From the NCBI GenBank assembly GCA_913776615.1, contig CAJYPK010000015.1, positions 124,001 to 188,000 of the forward strand: a stretch of 64,000 bases of DNA. Direction: 5' to 3'. The DNA is from an uncultured Hymenobacter sp. GTDB taxonomy: Bacteria; Bacteroidota; Bacteroidia; Cytophagales; Hymenobacteraceae. Position 1 is the stretch's first letter, and each line of letters begins with the position of its first letter. Positions 17,626 through 26,981 of the stretch are shown piece by piece. Under the pieces are notes generated by a model, which had not been told where the DNA came from, did no database searches, and saw only the letters and a program-made list of their open reading frames with translations. The position numbers and the translations under genes are program-made.

Positions 17626-17805
17626 TTACAGTTCGGTTACTTCCAGCAGGTGCTTCACAGCGTTTACCATGCCCAGCACGCTGGGGTTGGCTTCGTGGGT
17701 AGCGGTGCTGTTCAATTTATTCAGGCCGAGGGCCTGCACGGTGCGCTTCTGACGCTCGGGGCGGTCGATGGCGCTGCGCACGAGCTTTACTTGAATCTGT
17801 GGCAT
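17626..17805 (-). CDS. rpmD: 50S ribosomal protein L30
   Basis: 59 residues from the ATG at 17805 (MPQIQVKLVRSAIDRPERQKRTVQALGLNKLN). An in-frame ATG two codons upstream at 17811 would almost touch the rpsE stop. The shorter start matches other L30 proteins. It lies between rpsE and rplO. Confidence 0.95.
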   Translation of the reverse strand: MPQIQVKLVRSAIDRPERQKRTVQALGLNKLNSTATHEANPSVLGMVNAVKHLLEVTEL

Positions 17806-17811
17806 GGTCAA

Positions 17812-18432
17812 TTAACCGTTAAAAACGCGAGCGAGAGAAATGCCACGCGCCTGAGCAATTTGCATCGGGTCGCGCATTTTGGCGAGGGCAGCAAAGGTAG
17901 CCTTTACTACGTTGTGGGGGTTCGACGAGCCTTTCGACTTAGCGAGTACGTCTTTGATACCAGCCGATTCGAACACGGCACGCATGGCACCACCGGCGAT
18001 TACCCCCGTACCAGCCGCGGCGGGCTGCACGAGTACGAAACCTCCGCCGTAGCGGCCTTCCATTACGTGGGGAACGGTGTGCTTGTAGAGGGGCACTTTC
18101 ACCACGTTTTTGCGAGCGTCGTCAATGCCTTTAGCAATGGCGTCGGTTACCTCGTTGGCTTTGCCCAGGCCGTAGCCTACGTTGCCTTTGCCGTCGCCTA
18201 CCACTACGATAGCCGAGAAGCTGAAGCGACGGCCACCTTTCACCACTTTGGCTACGCGGTTGATGGCCACTACTTTCTCTTTGAAATCCGAGTCGCCTTG
18301 CACGGCGCTGTCGTTGTTGTTGCCGCGGCCACCGCGGTCGTTGCCGCGACGGTCGTTGCCGCCCCGGTTGTTACCCCCACGGTCGTTGCCACCGGCACCG
18401 CCACCACGGTTGTTGTTGTTATACTCTGCCAT
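17812..18432 (-). CDS. rpsE: 30S ribosomal protein S5 with RGG-rich N-terminal tail
   Basis: 206 residues. Residues 1-41 form a low-complexity tail of Asn, Gly, Arg and Asp (NNRGG, GNDRGG). The body is normal: [44 protein letters not shown] and [40 protein letters not shown]5 helps form the mRNA entry channel and acts in decoding accuracy. The tail is unusual compared with the 165-residue proteobacterial form, and the S3 protein of this genome carries a similar one. Confidence 0.97.
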   Translation of the reverse strand: MAEYNNNNRGGGAGGNDRGGNNRGGNDRRGNDRGGRGNNNDSAVQGDSDFKEKVVAINRVAKVVKGGRRFSFSAIVVVGDGKGNVGYGLGKANEVTDAIAKGIDDARKNVVKVPLYKHTVPHVMEGRYGGGFVLVQPAAAGTGVIAGGAMRAVFESAGIKDVLAKSKGSSNPHNVVKATFAALAKMRDPMQIAQARGISLARVFNG

Positions 18433-18438
18433 GATGCC

Positions 18439-18789
18439 TTAGAAATTGAGGCCGCCTTCGCGGGCTCCTTCTGCCAATGATTTAACGCGACCGTGATAGA
18501 GGTAGCCCGAGCGGTCGAATACTACTTTGGTAATGCCAGCCTCCTGCGCCTTGGCGGCGATTTCGCGGCCTACGGCAGCGGCTAGGGCCACGCCGTTACC
18601 ACCTTCGACGGTTACCTTCTTCGACGAAGCGGCAGCCAGGGTACGGCCAGCCGTGTCGTCGATAATCTGGGCGTAGATGCCCGTATTGGAGCGGAACACC
18701 GACAGGCGCGGGCGCTCCGGAGTGCCGGACACTTTCGTGCGGATGATGCGCTGAATGCGCTTCCGGCGGGATGCTTTATCGAAAGCCAT
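18439..18789 (-). CDS. rplR: 50S ribosomal protein L18
   Basis: 116 residues: [38 protein letters not shown] at the start and [28 protein letters not shown] at the end. It binds 5S rRNA with L5. It follows rplF by 9 bases and precedes rpsE by 6. Confidence 0.98.
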   Translation of the reverse strand: MAFDKASRRKRIQRIIRTKVSGTPERPRLSVFRSNTGIYAQIIDDTAGRTLAAASSKKVTVEGGNGVALAAAVGREIAAKAQEAGITKVVFDRSGYLYHGRVKSLAEGAREGGLNF

Positions 18790-18798
18790 GATACTAGA

Positions 18799-19356
18799 TT
18801 ACTTTTTAGCGGCAGTCTTGCCGGCTTTACGACGAACGATTTCACCCACGAAGCGAACACCTTTGCCTTTGTAGGGCTCCACTTTGCGCAGCGAGCGGAT
18901 TTTGGCGGCTACCTGGCCGACAAGCTGCTTGTCGATGCTAGTCAGGGTAACGATGGGGTTCTTACCTTTTTCGGTAACGGCGGTAGCCGATACTTCGGGC
19001 GGCAGGGCCAGGTACACGTTGTGCGAGTAGCCGAGCGACAGTTCAAGGGCCTTGCCGTTGAGGGCCGCCTTGTAACCTACGCCTACCAGCTCAAGCTTGT
19101 GCTCGTAGCCAGCGCTTACGCCGGTAATCATGTTGTTGAGCAGGGCGCGGTAGAGGCCGTGCATGGCCTTGTGGCGCTTCTGATCGGTGGGGCGGGTTAC
19201 CACCACGCTGCCATCTTCGGTAGCAACCGTGATGTCACGGTCTACTTGCTGGGTCAGCGAGCCTTTGGGGCCTTTCACCGTTACGGTGTTGTCGTTGTCG
19301 ACCGAAACCTGCACACCGCTGGGCAGGCTAATCGGCAGTTTACCAATGCGGGACAT
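18799..19356 (-). CDS. rplF: 50S ribosomal protein L6
   Basis: 185 residues, two L6 repeats: MSRIGKLPISLPSGVQVSVDN..VTVKGPKGSLTQ and the C-terminal VEPYKGKGVRFVGEIVRRKAGKT. It contacts the factor-binding region of the large subunit. It follows rpsH by 22 bases. Confidence 0.98.
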   Translation of the reverse strand: MSRIGKLPISLPSGVQVSVDNDNTVTVKGPKGSLTQQVDRDITVATEDGSVVVTRPTDQKRHKAMHGLYRALLNNMITGVSAGYEHKLELVGVGYKAALNGKALELSLGYSHNVYLALPPEVSATAVTEKGKNPIVTLTSIDKQLVGQVAAKIRSLRKVEPYKGKGVRFVGEIVRRKAGKTAAKK

Positions 19357-19378
19357 ATAGATACTAGTGCTTAGCGGG

Positions 19379-19777
19379 TTAGTACACGTAGCACAGCACC
19401 TCGCCGCCCACGTTCTCGTTTTTGGCCTCCTTTTCGGTCATCACCCCTTTCGAGGTCGACAGGATGGCAACGCCCAGGCCGCTCAGTACGCGGGGCAGGT
19501 TCTCGACGTGCCGATACTGGCGCAGGCCGGGAGTGCTCACCCGCTCCAGCTTGGTGATAGCCGGGGCTTTGGTGGTGGGGTTGTACTTGAGGGCGATTTT
19601 AATCACGCCTTGTGCCGAGGTATCATCAAAACGGTAGCTCTGAATGTAGCCCTTGTGGTAGAGCACTTTCGTGATTTCCTTTTTGATGTTGCTGGCCGGG
19701 ATTTCCACTACCCGGTGGTTCGCCTTGATGGCGTTGCGCAACCGGGTCAGGTAATCAGCAATCGGGTCAGTATTCAT
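19379..19777 (-). CDS. rpsH: 30S ribosomal protein S8, first gene after the operon break
   Basis: 132 residues from the ATG at 19777 (MNTDPIADYLTRLRNAIKANHRVVEIPASNIKKEI). The end shows GVAILSTSKGVMTEKEAKNENVGGEVLCYVY. S8 binds the central domain of 16S rRNA and in E. coli represses the spc operon. Normally it directly follows rpsN; here rpsN is about 8.4 kb away, across an efflux cassette on the other strand. S8 therefore heads a separate transcript, with TATCTTTG 32 bases upstream. Confidence 0.97.
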   Translation of the reverse strand: MNTDPIADYLTRLRNAIKANHRVVEIPASNIKKEITKVLYHKGYIQSYRFDDTSAQGVIKIALKYNPTTKAPAITKLERVSTPGLRQYRHVENLPRVLSGLGVAILSTSKGVMTEKEAKNENVGGEVLCYVY

Positions 19778-19808
19778 TTGGTTGTAATTGGCCCACAACT
19801 TGGGGCCG

Positions 19809-19816
19809 CAAAGATA
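19809..19816 (-). promoter_or_regulatory. Promoter -7 element before rpsH
   Basis: The minus strand reads TATCTTTG, a full match to the Bacteroidota TAnnTTTG box, 32 bases before the rpsH ATG. No clear -33 TTG is seen at the usual distance. The gap 19778-20100 holds this box, the one at 19968 and nothing that looks like a gene. Confidence 0.6.
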
Positions 19817-19967
19817 AGAAAATTTCGCAGCAGTAGCTAGCAGCCCTACAGCGAAATTTCAGTTAAGACTACTGGGCTCGGCTTTCGGGGCGCGGCCCAT
19901 GGTTTCTTTCGGCAACCTGCCAAATAACTTCGAGTGGGCGAGCCCACGGGTATTCTGTTTCGGGCTG

Positions 19968-19999
19968 CAAAGGTACGTCGCGGCCTGAGACTTATGCAA
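19968..19999 (-). promoter_or_regulatory. Second promoter before rpsH
   Basis: The minus strand reads TTG, 21 bases, TACCTTTG, fitting the Bacteroidota -33/-7 pattern. The leader to rpsH would be about 185 bases. It sits in the divergent spacer shared with the response-regulator gene. Confidence 0.6.
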
Positions 20000-20100
20000 C
20001 TGGCCTAAATAAAAAACTTACGCCTAGTAACTGCCTTGCGAGCGGCCGGGCCAGCGCTGGCTGACCTTAGCCGCCGACGGGACGTTATTTTACCTTCAGC

Positions 20101-20775
20101 ATGAAAATTCTATTGGTGGAAGACGAAGCCAGCCTGGCTTCTTTTATTCAGAAGGGCATGGCGGCGGAGGGCTACGAGCTGCGCGTGGCGTATGATGGCA
20201 CGATGGGCCAGCGACTGTTCGACCAGCAGCCGTTTGACGTGGTGGTGCTCGATGTGAACCTGCCGGGCCTGAATGGCTTTGAGCTGTGCCGCTACGTCAA
20301 GCGGCATTCGCCGCACCAAGCGGTACTGCTGCTGACGGCACTCGATGGCTTGCAGGACAAAGAGAGCGGCTTCGGGGCGGGAGCCGACGACTACTTGGTG
20401 AAGCCGTTCGAGTTTCGGGAGTTGCTGCTGCGCATCCGGGCGCTGGCCCGGCGCAGCAGTGCCTATGCGGGCCAGCACACGGTGCTGCGGGCGGCCGATT
20501 TGGAACTGGATACCAGTACGCGCCTAGTACACCGGGCGGGCCAGCGCATTGAGCTGACTACCCGCGAGTATGCGCTGCTGGAGTATCTGCTCGTGAATAA
20601 GGGCCGGAGCGTCAGCCGCATCGATATTGCCGAGAAGGTATGGGACTTGCATTTCGATACGAATACCAACGTCATCGACGTGTACATCAACTACCTGCGT
20701 AATAAGATTGATAAGAAATTCGAGCCCAAGCTCCTGCACACTATCGTGGGGCGGGGCTACATGCTGCAAGGTTAG
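20101..20775 (+). CDS. OmpR/PhoB-family response regulator
   Basis: 224 residues. The receiver domain (1-118) has the acidic pair E7-D8, the phosphoacceptor D51 in VVLDVNLPG, and K in LVKPFEFREL. The winged-helix domain (about 130-224) shows LTTREYALLEYLLVNKGRSVSRIDIAEKVWDLHFDTNTNVIDVYINYLRNKID and ends GRGYML. It is followed after 31 bases by its kinase. The first gene of the cassette inserted in the spc operon, it probably controls the efflux genes downstream through the CTAAT repeats at 22192-22228. Confidence 0.93.
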   Translation: MKILLVEDEASLASFIQKGMAAEGYELRVAYDGTMGQRLFDQQPFDVVVLDVNLPGLNGFELCRYVKRHSPHQAVLLLTALDGLQDKESGFGAGADDYLVKPFEFRELLLRIRALARRSSAYAGQHTVLRAADLELDTSTRLVHRAGQRIELTTREYALLEYLLVNKGRSVSRIDIAEKVWDLHFDTNTNVIDVYINYLRNKIDKKFEPKLLHTIVGRGYMLQG

Positions 20776-20806
20776 GTGGCCGCTCGGGCTTTACGCAGAC
20801 TGAATT

Positions 20807-22183
20807 ATGCAAATTCGCCATAAGCTGCTTTTCTGGTTTGCGGGCTTGGTGAGCGTAATCCTACTGGTCTTTTCTACTTACGTGTACTGGAGCTACGCCG
20901 AGTTTAGGACCCAGGGCTTCGCGCAACGCCTGGTGCGTAAGGCCGAGCTACTGTACCAAGTGCTCGACGATGCGCGGGTAGATAAGGCCCTGGCTACGTT
21001 GCCCGAGCAGGCGGGGTACATTTACAGTCCTACCGATCAACTCATTTACGCCAGCCCCAACGCGGGCGATTATCAGCCGTCGGCCGCCTTCTTGGCCGAA
21101 GTGCGGCAGCAGGGCCGGCTAGCATTCGAGTTCGCTAGCACTAGCCATCTTTACGCGAAAGAAGGTGTGGCGCTCACGTTCCGGCGGCCGCCTGAGTCGG
21201 GACGCTACTTGGCTATCGTGACGGCTTATGACAATGCTGGCTTTACCCGCGAACATACATTGCTACGCACGTTGCTCTATGGTTATCTGGGAGCGGTAGT
21301 GCTGGTGGCGGGGCTAGGGCTGGTGTTTGCGCGGTGGGCGCTCTTGCCGTTTGACCGGCTCATCGGGCAGCTGCGGAGGCCGGGGGCGGCGCAACCCTTC
21401 CGCTTACACCCCCTGCACCGCCACGACGAGGCCGGTGAATTGGCCGCGGCATTTAACAATCTACTAGCCCGGCAGGAGGCGCTGGCGCAAAGCCAACAGG
21501 CGTTCATCGCCCAGGCCTCGCATGAGCTACGCACGCCGCTCACAACCGTAAAGGGCTGGCTAGAAACTTCGCTGGCCTACGACGCCGATGCCAGCAGCCT
21601 GCGCGAAGGCATTCGGCAGGCGGCCCAGGAGCTTGATAAGCTCACGGCCCTAGCCAACGGGCTGCTACACTTAGCGCACCTCGAAGGACTGGGTACCCGG
21701 CTGGAGCGCCAGCCGCTGGAACTGATGGACGTACTGCTCGACGTTATCGACACAGTGCAGCACCAGCGCCCGGCCCAGCGGCTGGCCCTGGCCGTGGGCG
21801 AGGGCGTGCAGCAGCAAACGAGCGCGCCCGTAGTACTGGGCAATACTCATCTGCTGCGCATTGCTTTTACCAACTTGGTCGATAACGCGTGCAAGTATTC
21901 GGACGGTCAGCCCGTAGCGCTACGGCTGGAAATGCACACTGACCTGGCTATTCGCCTCGCCATCGAGGACCGAGGTATCGGCATCATGCCAATCGATGCC
22001 GAGCGCATTTTTCAGCCGCTCACCCGGGGCGGCAACAGCCAGCAGGTTAGCGGCTTTGGCATTGGCCTCACGCTGGCCCGGCAGATCGTGCAGCTGCACC
22101 AGGGCCAGCTGTGGCTACGACCCCGGCCGGGCGGTGGCACGGTGGCCGAGGTCGAGCTGCCGCTGCTGCGGGAAACGGAATAG
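20807..22183 (+). CDS. Sensor histidine kinase
   Basis: 458 residues. A first membrane helix spans about 8-30 and a periplasmic sensor about 31-155. The second helix spans about 160-182 (LYGYLGAVVLVAGLGLVFARW) and a HAMP-like stretch follows. The phospho-acceptor H239 lies in AQASHELRTPLTTVKGWLE. The ATP-binding domain has N in FTNLVDNACKYS, the G1 box DRGIGI and the G2 box GFGIGLTLARQI. Its length and CusS/RprX-like layout suit metal, drug or envelope sensing. The ligand is not evident. Confidence 0.92.
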   Translation: MQIRHKLLFWFAGLVSVILLVFSTYVYWSYAEFRTQGFAQRLVRKAELLYQVLDDARVDKALATLPEQAGYIYSPTDQLIYASPNAGDYQPSAAFLAEVRQQGRLAFEFASTSHLYAKEGVALTFRRPPESGRYLAIVTAYDNAGFTREHTLLRTLLYGYLGAVVLVAGLGLVFARWALLPFDRLIGQLRRPGAAQPFRLHPLHRHDEAGELAAAFNNLLARQEALAQSQQAFIAQASHELRTPLTTVKGWLETSLAYDADASSLREGIRQAAQELDKLTALANGLLHLAHLEGLGTRLERQPLELMDVLLDVIDTVQHQRPAQRLALAVGEGVQQQTSAPVVLGNTHLLRIAFTNLVDNACKYSDGQPVALRLEMHTDLAIRLAIEDRGIGIMPIDAERIFQPLTRGGNSQQVSGFGIGLTLARQIVQLHQGQLWLRPRPGGGTVAEVELPLLRETE

Positions 22184-22191
22184 TCAGCGCT

Positions 22192-22228
22192 CTAATAACT
22201 TCTAATCTGGCCCTAATATTAGTCTAAT
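22192..22228 (+). promoter_or_regulatory. Four phased CTAAT repeats upstream of the efflux genes
   Basis: CTAAT occurs at 22192, 22202, 22213 and 22224, that is at spacings of 10, 11 and 11 bases; the third copy lies in the palindrome CTAATATTAG. Direct repeats at one helical turn are the usual form of an OmpR-family binding site. The block lies between the kinase stop (22183) and the TolC-like start (22254). Binding by the cassette's own regulator is an inference. Confidence 0.55.
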
Positions 22229-22253
22229 AAGCCGAGGGGAGGTTTGCAGCATC

Positions 22254-23651
22254 ATGTTTGCACCTCGTTTTCTTTGGCTGTTGCTCGCGGGGCTGCCACT
22301 GGCTGGCTGGGGCCAGGCGGCGACCCCGCTTACCCTGCCTCAGGCGCTGGCCCTGGCCCGCTCCGCTTATCCGTCGCTCCGCGCCCGTCAGGCGGGCATT
22401 ACCGCCGCTATGGCCGATGTTCGCACGTTGCGCGCTACTTATTTGCCGCAGCTCACGGCGCAGGCGCAGGCACTCGACGGGACATCCAACCAGGCCCGCG
22501 GGGTACTACTAGGTGGCATCGGCCCCAGCGTGTCGGGGGTGCGGGGCTACACCAGCAGCCAGGCGTCGTGGGCCAGCCAAGGAATGCTGTTTATTGACTG
22601 GCCAGCCGTGACTTTCGGCCGCTACCGGGCCGACGTGCAGCGCGCCGAAGCCGGCGTGAGCCAAGCCCAAGTCGATTACGACCAAACACTATTTCAGCAC
22701 CAAGTGCAAGTGGCCGATGCCTACCTGCTGTCTCTAGCGGCGCAGAAGGCCGTGGCGCTGCAAGCGGCCAATCTCCGCCGCACGCAAAGCCTGCGGCGCG
22801 TGATTCTGGCGGCGACGCGGGCGGGCATTCAGGCGGGCATCGACAGCTCCACGGCCAATGCCGAAAATGCGCGGGCGCAGCTTCAGCTGCTGGTGAGCCG
22901 CCAGCAAGCCGAACAGCAGCGCGTGCGACTGGCGGGCCTGCTGGGAATGCCCACCCAACAGCTGGCCCCGGCCGACTCGACCCTGTTTTTCACCCGCCTG
23001 CCGATTCTACCCACCGAAGCCGACAGTAGTAATTTACTACACCACCCTACCCTGCTGGCTTACCGGCAGCGCGTGGCCATGAGCGATGCCGCGGCTAAAT
23101 ACCTAGCCACCAATAACCGGCCTACTCTATCGCTGGTGGGGGCTACCTGGGGCCGGGGCTCGGGCGCGGGCTCGTCGGCCAACGCCGATGGGTCGTTCAC
23201 CATCGACTCCTCGCTGGGGGCGGGCCTGCCCTTCAAAGTCTATAACTACGCGGTGGGCGCGGCCCTGACCTGGCGCGTAACCGAGCTGCTGCACAGTCGG
23301 CGCGCCGCCACGGCCCAGTTGGCCCGCTCTGAGCAGGCCCGCGCCGAATACAGCCAGCAGGAACTGCTGCTCCGCACCGAACAGCAGAACGCCCGCAGCC
23401 AGCTAGAGCTGGCCCGACAGAGCGCTCTGGCCGTGCCCGCCCAGCTCGACGCTGCCCAGCGCGCCTACACCCAGGCCCAAGCGCGCTACAACGCCGGGCT
23501 TGATAACCTGGTGGTACTCACGCAGGCTACGCTGGTACTCAACCGCGCCGAAACCGACCAAGCTATCGCTATTAACAACGTGTGGCGGGCGCTGCTACTG
23601 CGGGCAGCGACCAGCGGCACGCTCACTGATTTCACTGGGCAGCTACCCTAA
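22254..23651 (+). CDS. TolC-family outer membrane efflux protein
   Basis: 465 residues, with a signal peptide ending near GWGQA. Two OEP repeats with long helices are visible: LTLPQALALARSAYPSLRARQAGITAAMADVRTLRATYLPQL, then LRTEQQNARSQLELARQSALAVPAQLDAAQRAYTQAQARYNAGLDNLVVLTQATLVLNRAE. It forms the outer-membrane duct of the tripartite pump with the RND permease and fusion protein encoded next. Confidence 0.92.
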   Translation: MFAPRFLWLLLAGLPLAGWGQAATPLTLPQALALARSAYPSLRARQAGITAAMADVRTLRATYLPQLTAQAQALDGTSNQARGVLLGGIGPSVSGVRGYTSSQASWASQGMLFIDWPAVTFGRYRADVQRAEAGVSQAQVDYDQTLFQHQVQVADAYLLSLAAQKAVALQAANLRRTQSLRRVILAATRAGIQAGIDSSTANAENARAQLQLLVSRQQAEQQRVRLAGLLGMPTQQLAPADSTLFFTRLPILPTEADSSNLLHHPTLLAYRQRVAMSDAAAKYLATNNRPTLSLVGATWGRGSGAGSSANADGSFTIDSSLGAGLPFKVYNYAVGAALTWRVTELLHSRRAATAQLARSEQARAEYSQQELLLRTEQQNARSQLELARQSALAVPAQLDAAQRAYTQAQARYNAGLDNLVVLTQATLVLNRAETDQAIAINNVWRALLLRAATSGTLTDFTGQLP

Positions 23652-23710
23652 CTGCTGCGCCGCTGGCCCGCGCCACGCGCCAGACTTTATTAGAAGAACC
23701 TTCCTATGCC

Positions 23711-26700
23711 ATGTTAAAAGCCGCGCTTACCAAACCCATTGCCGTGGTGGTGGCCCTGCTGGGCATCCTCGTTTTTGCGGGACTGGCCCTGGGGCGCATT
23801 CCGGTCGATATTTTTCCGCGCCTGAATCTGCCTACCATCTACATCGCGCAGCCGTACGGCGGGATGACACCCGCCCAGATGGAAGGCTTTATCGCTACGC
23901 GCTACCAAAACCAGATGCTATACGTGTCGGGCATTAAGAATGTGGAGGTGAAGAATATCCAGGGACTTTGCCTGGTGAAATGCGTCTTTTACGAAGATAC
24001 CAATATGGCCCAGGCGGCCGGCGAAGTTGCCTCGCAGGTGAGCCGGGTACTCAACTATTTTCCACCCGGCACGGTGCCGCCCATCGTGGTGCGCTTCGAT
24101 GCCTCTTCGCTGCCGGTGGGGCAGTTGGTATTCAACAGCCGCACGGCGACGCTGGGGCAAATGCAGGACCTAGCCTCGACGCGGGTGCGACCCTTGTTTT
24201 CGCAGATTCCGGGGGCATCGGCCCCGTCACCGTTCGGCGGCAACGAGCGCACGGTAGTGGTGCGCGTAGACCCCGAGCGCATGAAAAGCTATCAGCTCAC
24301 GCCCGACGAAATCGTGGCGGCCATTGTGCGCAACAACCAGGTTTCACCGGCCGGGGCCGTAAGCATGGGCGATTATACGGTGCTCACACCCAGCAACTCT
24401 ACCATCGGCCGCATCCCCGATTTTCTTAATATTCCGCTGCGCCAGGGCGTGGGGCCGACGGTATTCATCCGCGACGTGGCCCGCGTGGAAGACGCCACCG
24501 ACACGCCGGTGGGCTATGCACTCATCAACGGCAAGCGCTCGGTGTACATCCCGGTGACGAAGTCGGCCGATGCCTCGACCATGAGCGTGGTGCAGGCCCT
24601 GCGGGCTAAGCTGCCCGAGATGCAGGCCCTGCTGCCCGACAACATCCACCTGAGCTACGAATTCGACCAATCAGTATACGTGACGCAGGCAGTGCATAGC
24701 TTAGCCTTCGAGGGCGGGCTGGGGGCCTTGCTCACGGGCTTGGTCGTACTACTCTTTCTGCGCGATTTGCGGTCGTCGCTCATCGTTATTCTAACGATTC
24801 CGGCGTCTATCCTAGCGGCCATCCTGCTGTTGCAGCTCGCCGGACAAACCATCAATTTAATGACCCTGTCGGGGCTGTCGCTAGCCATCGGCATCTTGGT
24901 GGACCAGGCCACGGTAGTAATTGAGAACATTCACCAGCACCTGGAGCTGGGTAAAACCAAGGCCCGCGCCATTCTCGATGCCAGCCAGGAGGTGTCGTTT
25001 CCGCTCCTGCTCATTACGCTCAGCATCCTGGCGGTATTCGCGCCCTCCTTCCTGATGACGGGCGTCCCGCGCGGCATGTTCGTGCCGCTGTCGCTGTCGG
25101 TGGGCTTCTCGATTATTGTCTCATACCTGCTTTCGCAAAGCTTGGTACCTGTGTTGGCCAACTGGTGGCTGAGGGATGAGCCGCACCACACCGCGCCCGC
25201 CGCCACTCCCGACGACCTCAGCGACAAAGAGCCCGCCCCTACCCCCGATGAAAAAGCCACCGGCTTCGAGCGAATTAAGCTGGGCTATCTCCGTTTGCTC
25301 GACCGCCTGCTCGCCCACCGGGCACTCGTACTCGCAGCCTACGGTGCAGTATGCATGGGTCTGATTGGTGGCTGCTTCTACGCCATCGGGCAGGACATGA
25401 TGCCCAAAATCACGCACGGGCGGCAGTTCCAGTTGCGCATCATCGCACCGCAGGGCCTGCGCATTGAGCGCACCGAAGCCCGCACCAAGCAGGTCATTGG
25501 CGTGATTGAACAATTGGTAGGACCGCAGAACGTGGCCATCACCTCAGCCTTCGTGGGCATGACGCCCAGCAGCTACGGCACCAGCGCACTCTATGTGTTC
25601 AACGCTGGCCCGCACGAGGCCGATTTACAAGTCAATCTCGCCGAGGAATACCACGTCCGGAATCTCGATGCCCTCAAGGATCAGATTCGCCAAGCCGTAG
25701 CCAAGCGGGTGCCCGACGTACAAATCAGCTTCGAACCTATCGAGCTCACCGATAAGATCATGAGCCAGGGCGCCCAAACGCCCATCGAAATACTCGTGGG
25801 TGGCAAAGACCTCGTCGAAGGCCAGGCCTACGCAGACCGGCTGGCGGGCCAGCTGCGCCAGATCCCCTACCTGCGCGATGTGCGCCTCAACCAGCCCTTA
25901 CGCTATCCTACCGTGCAAGTGGAAGTGGACCGCGGGCGCGCCGCGCAATTTGGCCTCACGCCCGACCAGATTACTCGCTCGCTAGTGGCCGCTACCAGCA
26001 GTAGCCGCTTTACGGCCAAAAACCTGTGGCTCGACCAGAGCAAGGGCTTTTCCTACCAAGTTCAAGTGCAGCTCTCCGCCCGCGACATGACCTCCAAGGC
26101 CGATATGCTGAGCGTGCCGATGATACCGGGCCAGCTGCGCCCCACCCTCGGCGATGTAGCTACGCTACGCTCCACTACCATCCCCGGCGAGTACGACCGC
26201 ATCGGGCCGCGCCGCATCATCACGGTATCGGCCAATATCACGGGGCAAGACCTGGGCACTGCTACCAAGGCTGTGCAGCAGGCCATTAAGGAAGTCGGCA
26301 CGCCACCCAAGGGCTCCACCGTGGAGCTGCGCGGTCTGGCCCAGTTGCTGCAGGAGACGCTGGGCAGCCTGCAAACCGGCCTGGGGCTGGCCGTGGTAGT
26401 CATTTTCCTACTGCTCGCGGCTAATTATCAATCGTTCAAAGTCGCTGGCGTGGTGCTCGTAACGGTGCCCGCCGTACTGGCTGGCGCGCTGGCCTTGCTC
26501 CTCGCCACGGGCCAGACACTGAATCTGCAATCCTACATGGGCCTCATCATGTCGGTGGGCGTGTCGGTGGCTAATGCCGTACTGGTCGTCACCAACGCCG
26601 AAACGCTGCGCCTGCGCTACCGCGACGCCGTGGTCGCCGTCCGCACCGCCGGGGCAGCCCGCCTGCGCCCCATTCTCATGACCAGCATCGCCATGATTGC

Positions 26701-26947
26701 CGGTATGCTACCAATGGCCTCGGGCCTGGGCGAAAGCGGCGAGCAAACTGCCCCGCTGGGTCGGGCCGTTATCGGCGGCCTGCTGGCCTCGACAGTAGCT
26801 GCGCTGTTCATCCTACCAATCGCCTTTGCCGCCGTGCAGCGCAAAACGAGCTTCGACTCCGTTTCGCTCGACCCCGACGACCAGCACAGCCCCGTGTACG
26901 ACGGCCAGCCCGCCCCGGCCGAGGAGCCCGCGCTCGTAGCGCACTAG
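23711..26947 (+). CDS. RND efflux permease with atypical proton-relay residues
   Basis: 1078 residues, full length for an RND permease: twelve membrane helices and two large periplasmic loops, ending in an acidic Asp/Pro-rich tail. The helix 4 motif reads LAIGILVD398-Q399-ATVVIEN, where AcrB has two Asp. In helix 10 the AcrB Lys940 position is Ala954 (GVSVANAVLVV). So only one of the three core AcrB relay residues is kept, and the CusA pattern is not seen either. Coupling must differ, or use other charged residues. Substrate class is open, from drugs to metals. It sits 59 bases after the TolC-like gene and 34 before the fusion protein. Confidence 0.93.
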   Translation: MLKAALTKPIAVVVALLGILVFAGLALGRIPVDIFPRLNLPTIYIAQPYGGMTPAQMEGFIATRYQNQMLYVSGIKNVEVKNIQGLCLVKCVFYEDTNMAQAAGEVASQVSRVLNYFPPGTVPPIVVRFDASSLPVGQLVFNSRTATLGQMQDLASTRVRPLFSQIPGASAPSPFGGNERTVVVRVDPERMKSYQLTPDEIVAAIVRNNQVSPAGAVSMGDYTVLTPSNSTIGRIPDFLNIPLRQGVGPTVFIRDVARVEDATDTPVGYALINGKRSVYIPVTKSADASTMSVVQALRAKLPEMQALLPDNIHLSYEFDQSVYVTQAVHSLAFEGGLGALLTGLVVLLFLRDLRSSLIVILTIPASILAAILLLQLAGQTINLMTLSGLSLAIGILVDQATVVIENIHQHLELGKTKARAILDASQEVSFPLLLITLSILAVFAPSFLMTGVPRGMFVPLSLSVGFSIIVSYLLSQSLVPVLANWWLRDEPHHTAPAATPDDLSDKEPAPTPDEKATGFERIKLGYLRLLDRLLAHRALVLAAYGAVCMGLIGGCFYAIGQDMMPKITHGRQFQLRIIAPQGLRIERTEARTKQVIGVIEQLVGPQNVAITSAFVGMTPSSYGTSALYVFNAGPHEADLQVNLAEEYHVRNLDALKDQIRQAVAKRVPDVQISFEPIELTDKIMSQGAQTPIEILVGGKDLVEGQAYADRLAGQLRQIPYLRDVRLNQPLRYPTVQVEVDRGRAAQFGLTPDQITRSLVAATSSSRFTAKNLWLDQSKGFSYQVQVQLSARDMTSKADMLSVPMIPGQLRPTLGDVATLRSTTIPGEYDRIGPRRIITVSANITGQDLGTATKAVQQAIKEVGTPPKGSTVELRGLAQLLQETLGSLQTGLGLAVVVIFLLLAANYQSFKVAGVVLVTVPAVLAGALALLLATGQTLNLQSYMGLIMSVGVSVANAVLVVTNAETLRLRYRDAVVAVRTAGAARLRPILMTSIAMIAGMLPMASGLGESGEQTAPLGRAVIGGLLASTVAALFILPIAFAAVQRKTSFDSVSLDPDDQHSPVYDGQPAPAEEPALVAH

Positions 26948-26981
26948 CCTTGGCATTGCCTCATTCTTTTCATTCGTCTTT

